From the NCBI GenBank assembly GCA_017446645.1, contig JAFSQO010000223.1, positions 1-5,688 of the forward strand: a DNA stretch of 5,688 nucleotides. Direction: 5' to 3'. Of this stretch, positions 1 to 4,760 are shown piece by piece; position 1 is the first letter of the stretch; each line of letters starts with the position of its first letter. Made by a program: the position numbers and the translations under genes. The notes under the pieces are model-generated. The model worked only from the letters and a program-made list of their open reading frames with translations, did not search any database and was not told where the DNA came from. Source of the DNA: Synergistaceae bacterium. GTDB lineage: Bacteria; Synergistota; Synergistia; Synergistales; Aminobacteriaceae.

Positions 1-138
1 TATGTCCTGTAAGACTACGTTTTGCGGTCTGTGAGCACCTGTAGGGACGCTGGCTTCGCAGACTATTTCGCCGGACTCGCTGACTATACCCGTCTTGATA
101 TTAGTGCCGCCTATGTCAATTCCGATATAATATGCCAT
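1..138 (-). CDS. ROK-family sugar kinase (glucokinase-like), N-terminal fragment
   Basis: Only the first 46 codons are present; the gene continues beyond the left edge. The translation begins MAYYIGIDIGGTNIKTGIV. The D-x-GGT-N signature at residues 8-13 is the phosphate-binding (ATP) loop that opens ROK-family proteins. Established knowledge: ROK kinases phosphorylate glucose, N-acetylglucosamine, N-acetylmannosamine, allose or fructose in the cytoplasm. The sugar-binding and zinc-binding ExGH/CxCGxxGC regions lie outside the window, so the substrate cannot be assigned. A ROK repressor is unlikely because those carry an N-terminal helix-turn-helix, and here the kinase fold starts at residue 4. 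The start is supported by an AAAGGAG ribosome binding site at 151-157 (minus strand), 12 nt before the ATG. The gene diverges from apbE. Glucokinase is the commonest assignment for such a start, but this is inference. Confidence 0.85.
   Translation of the reverse strand, partial: MAYYIGIDIGGTNIKTGIVSESGEIVCEASVPTGAHRPQNVVLQDI
126..131 (+). promoter_or_regulatory. Possible -10 box for apbE, inside the kinase 5' end
   Basis: TATAAT on the plus strand lies within the first codons of the divergent kinase gene. A start near 138 would give apbE a leader of about 45 nt that includes its GAGG ribosome binding site at 174-177. The intergenic region itself is too short to hold an apbE promoter upstream of that site, which favours a position like this. 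No good -35 is visible at 16-18 nt spacing, so confidence is low. Confidence 0.3.
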
Positions 139-150
139 GTAATTGATTAA

Positions 151-157
151 CTCCTTT
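151..157 (-). promoter_or_regulatory. Ribosome binding site of the ROK kinase
   Basis: AAAGGAG on the minus strand lies 12 nt before the kinase ATG at 138. It fixes the start and leaves only about 25 nt for everything else in the 44-nt divergent intergenic region. Confidence 0.7.
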
Positions 158-163
158 TTGCTA

Positions 164-169
164 ATTATA
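164..169 (-). promoter_or_regulatory. Possible -10 box for the ROK kinase
   Basis: A perfect TATAAT reads on the minus strand. It would start transcription near 157, giving a leader of about 20 nt that begins right at the ribosome binding site. No convincing -35 is visible: the sequence 17 nt upstream, inside the first codons of apbE, is a poor match to TTGACA, and there is no extended TG. Tentative. Confidence 0.3.
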
Positions 170-182
170 TAACGAGGTGTAA

Positions 183-1223
183 ATGATTCACATGAAGAAT
201 AACATGAAGAGAAAAATTTTTGCAGCATTATTATTTATTCTTGCAGGGCTGGCTTCTTTATGGCTGCGTCCTGTACCTGAGCAGTCACGGCAGGGCTTTG
301 CTATGAATACGATTATCAGCATGAGAGTCTTTTCGCGTGACGACAAGATTCTTGACGGCGCATATGATTTATTGTACAGGCTTGATAAACTGCTCTCAAT
401 GTATGATTCAGACTCGCAAATATCGAAGATAAATAATCTTGCAGGTGTCGATAAAGTCATTGCTGCTCCTGAAGTTCTCGAAGTAGTGAAGGACTCACTT
501 AGACTCTATGACCTCACAGAAGGAATATTTAACCCGTTAATCGGCCCTGTGACTCGACTCTGGAAAATCAACAGGAACAGTAATAATAAACCGTCACGGG
601 AAAGCCTTGACTCTGCTGTTGCTCTAAGTGATATAAATAATCTTGAGCTTGACGAGAAAAACATATATCTCAAGAATAAAGGCTGTCTGCTTGACTTAGG
701 CGGCATAGCAAAGGGTTATGCAAGCAAGAAAATCGCTGATTTACTCAAGAGCAAGGGCGTTAAATCCGGTATCCTTGACTTGGGGGGCAACATCTACGCA
801 ATCGGCAGTAATGACGGCGAGAAGTGGCGCATTGGTATCCGGGACCCTCTGAATCCTGCAAGCAATCCTGCACTTGTAGTCAATGTTGAGGACTCCAGCG
901 TGATAACTTCGGGAAGTTACGAGAGGTTCAAGGTTATCGACGGCAAAAAGTACTCACATTTCTTTGACGTTAAGACCGGCGAGTCAGTCCAAAGCGATTT
1001 GCTCTCAGCGACACTCATAACACCTGACGGAAGCCTGGCAGACGGGTTAGCAACGGCATTCATGATAGCTGGCTACGAGAAATCAGTAAGCATCATCAAG
1101 AAATTATCACCGCAGCCTGGTGTCGTGTTTATCAGGCAGACTGAAACAGGAACCCCGGAGATAATCACGAACATTAAAGGCTCAGTCAGTAATGCGAAAT
1201 TCTCACTTATTGCGATAGAGTAA
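183..1223 (+). CDS. apbE: ApbE-family FAD:protein FMN transferase, membrane-anchored or exported
   Basis: ApbE transfers FMN from FAD to a Thr/Ser of target proteins (for example Rnf/Nqr subunits and extracellular FMN-binding domains), with Mg2+, outside the cytoplasmic membrane. The 346 residues match the family length. Residues 1-11 are basic and 12-28 form one hydrophobic segment. There is no lipobox cysteine after it, so it is a signal anchor or ordinary signal peptide, not a lipoprotein signal. The catalytic domain opens at FAMNT (39-43). It carries the hallmark LDLGGIAKGYA (170-180), ILDLGGNIYAIG (197-208), SGSYERF (243-249), the YSHFFD segment (257-262, the family's Y-x-H-x-x-D) and ADGLAT (286-291), with D287 and T291 as expected metal-site residues. 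GAGG at 174-177 lies 5 nt before the chosen ATG; in-frame ATGs at 192 and 204 are also possible and only shorten the N-tail. No partner flavoprotein lies in the window. The 3' end overlaps the convergent DUF4365-like gene by 21 nt. Confidence 0.95.
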   Translation: MIHMKNNMKRKIFAALLFILAGLASLWLRPVPEQSRQGFAMNTIISMRVFSRDDKILDGAYDLLYRLDKLLSMYDSDSQISKINNLAGVDKVIAAPEVLEVVKDSLRLYDLTEGIFNPLIGPVTRLWKINRNSNNKPSRESLDSAVALSDINNLELDEKNIYLKNKGCLLDLGGIAKGYASKKIADLLKSKGVKSGILDLGGNIYAIGSNDGEKWRIGIRDPLNPASNPALVVNVEDSSVITSGSYERFKVIDGKKYSHFFDVKTGESVQSDLLSATLITPDGSLADGLATAFMIAGYEKSVSIIKKLSPQPGVVFIRQTETGTPEIITNIKGSVSNAKFSLIAIE

Positions 1224-2048
1224 AAACTTGAGTCCTGACTCGTATTCTGTGCCGTAAGATATAGCTTGATTCGTGTTTGGGAAATTCCCCCGGCAGATAT
1301 ACGGCTCAACGGCCAAGAAAGCCCGGCCAAGTTCGTTAAGTTCGAGCCTGAATCTGAATCTCGCAATCTCTCCTGACTCTATCACGTAAGGTGCAAGGGA
1401 GTTTGAGTCATAAATTATGTTCCGCTGCCTGTAAAATTCCTCGTCAATGCTCAACGAAGCCCAAGGGAACAAGTAAGGCAGCCGCAAAACCTGGGGCATG
1501 TCCGGGGAGGTCTCGAAGGGCCACTGATAGACTCCGCCGTCCGGATTGCTTATGCAGATTCTCAAATTCCCCCGTGATGAGGGCTGATTGATCCACTCGT
1601 CAAGCTCTAAATACACTTCACGGCCTGAGTTTATTAGTTCAATCAGTGCTTTATCCAATGCAAGCCTCGCAAGATAAGGACTCGTGCAGCTGAGATTTGC
1701 TATCTTGTGAGCAGCCTCTTCGTTATATTCGTTGTCATATGGGACGATTAACTCCCAATGAGTTCCGGTAATTTCAAGATTGTCAATGCTTACAGACTCC
1801 CATAAAAGCCTGTTCCTGTCGGGTTCGTATACCATGATGATTACAGGCAGTGAATGCTGAAGCCAGTACGCTGCAACAGAAGTGTCGCCTGTGCAGACGT
1901 AGCCCCGCGAAGATTTCCCGGATTTCTCTAACTCGTCTGAAGAGCACACCCGCAAACCTATGAGTCTGGGATTATCGCCGGTTATTTCAAGATGAGCATT
2001 GAGTCCCGTAGCTCCCTGAATTTGTGTACGAAAGATTAAGCCTGTCAT
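1203..2048 (-). CDS. DUF4365-like protein with degenerate nuclease-type active site; true start probably upstream
   Basis: From the first standard ATG this gives 281 residues. The first half resembles DUF4365: a glycine-rich turn and strand GLNAHLEI (15-22), strand LIGLRVCSS (29-37), YWLQHSLPVIIMVYEP (61-76), then W83. The YW-x(4)-LPVI-hydrophobic-W pattern is the best evidence. DUF4365 is thought to have a PD-(D/E)XK nuclease-like fold, with members reading GID...IEI and VQVK. Here those positions read GLN (N17) and LRVC (R33, C35), so the usual Asp, Gln and Lys are replaced and catalysis looks unlikely. The C-terminal half (about 100-281) I do not recognise; it is acidic and aromatic, without membrane segments. 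The ATG at 2046-2048 has no ribosome binding site and cuts into the domain's first helix, so the real protein likely begins about 20 codons earlier (see 2049-2111). It is probably co-transcribed with dnaG, whose stop lies 96 nt upstream of this ATG. Function unknown. Confidence 0.75.
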   Translation of the reverse strand: MTGLIFRTQIQGATGLNAHLEITGDNPRLIGLRVCSSDELEKSGKSSRGYVCTGDTSVAAYWLQHSLPVIIMVYEPDRNRLLWESVSIDNLEITGTHWELIVPYDNEYNEEAAHKIANLSCTSPYLARLALDKALIELINSGREVYLELDEWINQPSSRGNLRICISNPDGGVYQWPFETSPDMPQVLRLPYLFPWASLSIDEEFYRQRNIIYDSNSLAPYVIESGEIARFRFRLELNELGRAFLAVEPYICRGNFPNTNQAISYGTEYESGLKFLLYRNK

Positions 2049-2111
2049 CTTGGCCGTAAGTCTGTCAGCTGTGTATAATGCTAATCGTTTAACGTCATTC
2101 GGATTCAGAAT
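2049..2111 (-). other. Probable N-terminal extension of the DUF4365-like gene with AUU or CUG start
   Basis: The frame of the DUF4365-like protein stays open upstream of its first ATG. It encodes (I)LNPNDVKRLALYTADRLTAK, an amphipathic helix of the kind that precedes the GIxFRxQ region in this family. No in-frame ATG, GTG or TTG exists between here and the dnaG stop codon. An AGGGAG ribosome-binding sequence at 2119-2124 (minus strand) sits 7 nt before an in-frame ATT (2109-2111) and 10 nt before a CTG (2106-2108). Either would give a protein of about 301-302 residues. A base error or frameshift here is the main alternative. Confidence 0.5.
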
Positions 2112-2118
2112 TGCAACA

Positions 2119-2124
2119 CTCCCT
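2119..2124 (-). promoter_or_regulatory. Ribosome binding site in the dnaG / DUF4365 gap
   Basis: AGGGAG on the minus strand lies 20 nt after the dnaG stop codon. It is far too distant (about 70 nt) to serve the ATG at 2048 but is correctly spaced for the ATT or CTG at 2111/2108. This is the main sequence argument for a non-standard start of the downstream gene. Confidence 0.5.
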
Positions 2125-2144
2125 ATCTTGTTGTTTAACGCAAA

Positions 2145-3923
2145 TTATAATACATACTCATCTTTTATTCTCTGAAGTTCGCCGAGTTCCTGAAGTTCCT
2201 GATTAGTTGCCTGTCCCCGCGAAAGTTTTGCCCGGATAAAATTTATTCTCTCTTTTATGCGGCTGCTCCTGAGATCATTATAAATTTTCCTGAATTGTTC
2301 CGGCTGAGGCAAGTTCTCCCTGTTGGATTGCCTGCAAAATTCCTCGCCCTTAGCAATGAAACCGGTCTTGTCAGTGTCTCCAAGCGAGAGCCATGTTGCT
2401 TCGAGTTCGTCAGGATTTGTACTCATGATAGCGAGTGCTATGTTCTGAGCAAATTCTGACCTGAACAGCTTGAAATTTTCCTGATTGCCCGTCATCATCA
2501 GGCGGCATTCACGATTACGCATTAAGAGGGCACACAGTCCTGCTTCGGCTGAGTCATCGTGCAGACTTGAGTGTCCATTACTATGACTGACAATTTGACT
2601 CTGATTCTGATTCTGAGTCTGAGTCTGCAAGTTCTCTTTGTTGTTCTTGTCATTTTTCATGCGAATTAACCTGCGTTCGAGTTCACTGGGAGGCGTGAAA
2701 GTTACTTCGCTGATCTCTGCCCCGTACTGCAAAGCTTCGTCGAGGCTCAATCTGCTCAAGCCTTCAAAGAGTTCATCTAAAGCGTTTTTTCTCGTTGCCG
2801 AGTCATTCAATGCAGGTTTCAAGATTTCTATATGCTGAAGGATTAACGGCTTTGCGTCCTTGATTGCCTGCTCAAATTCTTCCGGTGAGTGTGAGCATAA
2901 ATATTCGTCAGGATCCTTTGCGCTGTCCTCCGGAAGATTTATGACCCTAACGTCAAGCCCGTGTTCCTGCAAGATATACATGCCCCTGAGAGTCGCGTTC
3001 TTTCCGGCCTGGTCAGAGTCATAGCAGATATAGCACCTGTCAGCAAATCTTGAGAGTAATCCGGCCTGTTCAGGAGTCAGTGATGTCCCCAGTGATGCAA
3101 CGGATTCACGAAAACCGCATTTGTGTAATCTCACCGCATCCATGTAGCCTTCGGTCAAGATTGAGCGTCCCTTCTCACGCATTGCCCTGCGAGCCTCATG
3201 AAGCAGGTACAAGTTTTTGCGTTTGCTGTAAATTTCGTTTTCCGGGGAATTTATGTATTTCACACCTTCACCGTCAATTATTCTGCCTCCGAAAGCTATA
3301 ACACGCCCCGAAATATCACGGACTGGGAAAATCAATCTGCCTCTGAATCTGTCATAAGCCCCGTTTCTGTTTTCGAGTGCAAGCCCGGACGCGATTATGT
3401 CCTTCTCTGGTATCCCTGAGTGAGTCAGATAATTGATTAACGAGTTCCAGGAGTTCAAGCTGTAACCGAGTGAAAATGCGTTGATGTCATTGTCAGAGAG
3501 CTGCCTGCGTTTCATGTATGCCCTGGCTGCATTGCCGTAGTTGCTGAGTAAGTTGTTTGTGAAGAACTTTGCGCTGAGTTCGAGAATGTCATAGAGACTC
3601 TTTGCGTTGCTGCGAGAGTGCTGTTTATACTGCGACATGTCAATACCTGCACGATCTGCGAGAAATTCAAGGGCTTCAGGAAAGGTCATGCCTTCAGTCT
3701 TCATGATGAACGAGAATATATTACCGCCTTCATGACAGCCAAAGCAGTAATAGCTCTGAGTATCCGGCCACACGTGAAATGACGGGGTCTTCTCATTGTG
3801 AAACGGACATAAACCCGTGTAACCCCTGCCGCTTCGTCTGAGTCTGACTCGTTCGCCGATTATGTCAGTGATGTCAAGCGAGTTCTTTATCTGGTCATAT
3901 AATTCGTTATTGTCAGCAGGCAT
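2145..3923 (-). CDS. dnaG: DNA primase DnaG
   Basis: DnaG synthesises RNA primers at the replication fork with DnaB helicase. The 592-residue length is normal. The N-terminal CHC2 zinc domain has C39-P-F-H42 and C60-F-G-C63. The RNA-polymerase core follows, with DRFRGRLIFPVRD (191-203), FGGRI (211-215) and KYINSPE (222-228). The Toprim domain has the E258-G-Y-M-D262 motif, D302-S-D304 with GKNA, and DPDEYL (337-342), so all metal-binding acids are intact. A polar linker (about 424-455) contains a Q-x repeat, QTQTQNQNQSQ, at 433-443. The divergent C-terminal DnaB-binding helical domain covers about 455-592. The ATG is preceded by GAGGGAGAG at 3936-3944 with an unusually long 12-nt spacing, but the conserved start LYDQIKNSLDITDIIGERV (8-26) supports it. 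rpoD does not follow and rpsU does not precede; a DUF4365-like gene lies downstream and a divergent exported protein upstream. Confidence 0.98.
   Translation of the reverse strand: MPADNNELYDQIKNSLDITDIIGERVRLRRSGRGYTGLCPFHNEKTPSFHVWPDTQSYYCFGCHEGGNIFSFIMKTEGMTFPEALEFLADRAGIDMSQYKQHSRSNAKSLYDILELSAKFFTNNLLSNYGNAARAYMKRRQLSDNDINAFSLGYSLNSWNSLINYLTHSGIPEKDIIASGLALENRNGAYDRFRGRLIFPVRDISGRVIAFGGRIIDGEGVKYINSPENEIYSKRKNLYLLHEARRAMREKGRSILTEGYMDAVRLHKCGFRESVASLGTSLTPEQAGLLSRFADRCYICYDSDQAGKNATLRGMYILQEHGLDVRVINLPEDSAKDPDEYLCSHSPEEFEQAIKDAKPLILQHIEILKPALNDSATRKNALDELFEGLSRLSLDEALQYGAEISEVTFTPPSELERRLIRMKNDKNNKENLQTQTQNQNQSQIVSHSNGHSSLHDDSAEAGLCALLMRNRECRLMMTGNQENFKLFRSEFAQNIALAIMSTNPDELEATWLSLGDTDKTGFIAKGEEFCRQSNRENLPQPEQFRKIYNDLRSSRIKERINFIRAKLSRGQATNQELQELGELQRIKDEYVL
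2595..2627 (-). repeat. Hexanucleotide (CAG-ANT) tandem repeat in the dnaG linker
   Basis: On the coding strand the codons read CAG ACT, CAG ACT, CAG AAT, CAG AAT, CAG AGT, then CAA: five 6-nt units that drift by one or two bases, encoding Gln-Thr, Gln-Thr, Gln-Asn, Gln-Asn, Gln-Ser and Gln (residues 433-443). Each unit includes a GANTC site on both strands. Because the unit is 6 nt, a gain or loss keeps the frame and only changes the length of the flexible linker before the DnaB-binding domain. Confidence 0.9.
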
Positions 3924-3962
3924 TTATAATTAATTCTCTCCCTCAAAAATTTTCTGTCAAGC

Positions 3963-3968
3963 TATAAT
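3963..3968 (+). promoter_or_regulatory. Likely -10 box for the DUF2993 gene
   Basis: A perfect TATAAT on the plus strand, in the 85-nt divergent region, would start transcription near 3975 and give a leader of about 34 nt with AAGGAG near its end. The -35 position is not well matched. The neighbouring TATATT at 3968-3973 is an alternative. Confidence 0.4.
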
Positions 3969-3976
3969 ATATTAAA

Positions 3977-3985
3977 ATTATCGCA
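3977..3985 (-). promoter_or_regulatory. Possible extended -10 promoter for dnaG
   Basis: The minus strand reads TGCGATAAT, an extended -10 (TGN plus GATAAT, five of six bases). Transcription would begin near 3970, leaving a leader of about 47 nt that includes the GAGGGAGAG ribosome binding sequence. No strong -35 is seen 17 nt upstream, which is tolerable for an extended -10. Tentative. Confidence 0.3.
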
Positions 3986-3994
3986 CTTTTAGTG

Positions 3995-4000
3995 AAGGAG
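3995..4000 (+). promoter_or_regulatory. Ribosome binding site that fixes the DUF2993 start
   Basis: AAGGAG lies 8 nt before the ATG at 4009. An in-frame GTG at 4000-4002 overlaps the last base of this site and so cannot be the start; the protein begins MKKVF, not MFFMKKVF. Confidence 0.85.
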
Positions 4001-4008
4001 TGTTTTTC

Positions 4009-4737
4009 ATGAAAAAAGTTTTCGCAGTTATGATTATGCTGCTCAGTCTTGTAAGTGTAAGTGTAAGCTATGCCGATGAAGTAGATGACTTGCTGAATTT
4101 CTACGTCAAGAAGTTCAAGCCGGAAAAGGCATTACTCGTAATCTCCGGCAAACCTGATGCAACGGGAATGTTCAATGATTTATACATGGATCTCAAGGGA
4201 GTCAACATTGACAAGTTAAGGCTGGCAGCTCTGACATTTAGAATGAAGGGCGTACAGTTTAACAAGCCTTCAGAATGGAAAAAAGGCAATGTAGAATGCG
4301 AAAGCGCAATGCAGGTATTAGCTACAGCTTCGATTTTAGAGAAAGACATTAACCGTTCAATCGAGAATAAATCATTCGGCAGCGATGACCACTGGCATGA
4401 CGTTCAGCTCGCAATAAATCCCAAGGGACTCTCTGGCAAGGGCTACTACAAAGCGGGCATTCTTGACGTATTGATTAACATAGACAGCGGCCTCAAAATC
4501 GTAAAGGGCAAGGAGTTATGGCTCAATAATCCCAAAGTCAAAATCAACAAGCTCGATCTGCCTGACTATATGACGAAACAGGCATTATCGAAGATTCAGC
4601 CGTTAGTGAACCTGAATAAATTTCCGTTACCTGTAACCCTTCATAAAGTCCAGCTCAATAAAGGAAGTGCAGTGCTCTCGACAAGGACCCTTCCGAAGGA
4701 ATTAAGCGGCGGAATCAGATACACTTACACGAAATAA
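4009..4737 (+). CDS. Exported DUF2993 / LmeA-like lipid-binding protein
   Basis: The 242-residue product begins with a clear signal peptide: MKK, a hydrophobic core (about 4-19) and a likely cleavage after SYA22, leaving DEVDD as the mature N-terminus. The mature part has the alternating-strand pattern of DUF2993 (LmeA family): LYMDLKGVNIDKLRLAALTF (58-77), a helical stretch with ILEKDINRSIE (109-119), VQLAINPKGLSGKGYYKAG (132-150), a strand ending in GLKIVKGKELWL (161-172), then helix and strand PDYMTKQALSKI (185-196) and FPLPVTLHKVQLNKGSAVL (205-223). Established knowledge: mycobacterial LmeA binds phosphoinositides and supports lipomannan growth; elsewhere the role is unknown, with phospholipid or envelope-lipid binding assumed from the fold. 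Assignment here is by pattern, not by a search. It is divergent from dnaG and followed after 23 nt by a DUF4153 membrane protein, suggesting an envelope-related operon. No lipobox, cofactor motif or catalytic residue is visible. Confidence 0.75.
   Translation: MKKVFAVMIMLLSLVSVSVSYADEVDDLLNFYVKKFKPEKALLVISGKPDATGMFNDLYMDLKGVNIDKLRLAALTFRMKGVQFNKPSEWKKGNVECESAMQVLATASILEKDINRSIENKSFGSDDHWHDVQLAINPKGLSGKGYYKAGILDVLINIDSGLKIVKGKELWLNNPKVKINKLDLPDYMTKQALSKIQPLVNLNKFPLPVTLHKVQLNKGSAVLSTRTLPKELSGGIRYTYTK
4051..4068 (+). repeat. Short GTAAGT tandem repeat in the signal peptide
   Basis: Three consecutive 6-nt units (GTAAGT, GTAAGT, GTAAGC) encode Val-Ser three times at residues 15-20, at the end of the signal peptide's hydrophobic core. 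Low complexity, in frame, and possibly a small slippage product. Confidence 0.7.
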
Positions 4738-4760
4738 AAATCATTAATTCATTCATCATC

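Noticed and set aside
188..706. Open frames on the minus strand opposite apbE (188-460 and 506-706)
   Set aside because: They lie antisense to an intact, strongly conserved apbE and their translations resemble no family; they are shadows.
1230..1241. GAGTC-CT-GACTC inverted repeat as a bidirectional terminator
   Set aside because: The two-base loop forces a stem of about four pairs, there is no T-run, and it lies inside the DUF4365-like coding region.
1391..1591. A 66-codon plus-strand open frame rich in Cys, Arg and Lys
   Set aside because: It lies opposite the DUF4365-like gene and its composition is what the reverse complement of that gene would give; no supporting start signals.
3050..3419. 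Open frames on the plus strand opposite dnaG, some cysteine-rich
   Set aside because: They are antisense to the conserved RNA-polymerase core and Toprim start of DnaG and have no ribosome binding site or family pattern.
3955..3960. A perfect TTGACA -35 box on the minus strand upstream of dnaG
   Set aside because: The matching -10 position (about 3932-3937) reads AGAATT and overlaps the dnaG ribosome binding sequence; transcription from it would remove that site, so it is unlikely to be the dnaG promoter.
4000..4008. GTG at 4000 as start of the DUF2993 gene
   Set aside because: It overlaps the AAGGAG ribosome binding site; ATG 4009 is correctly spaced and gives a standard signal peptide.
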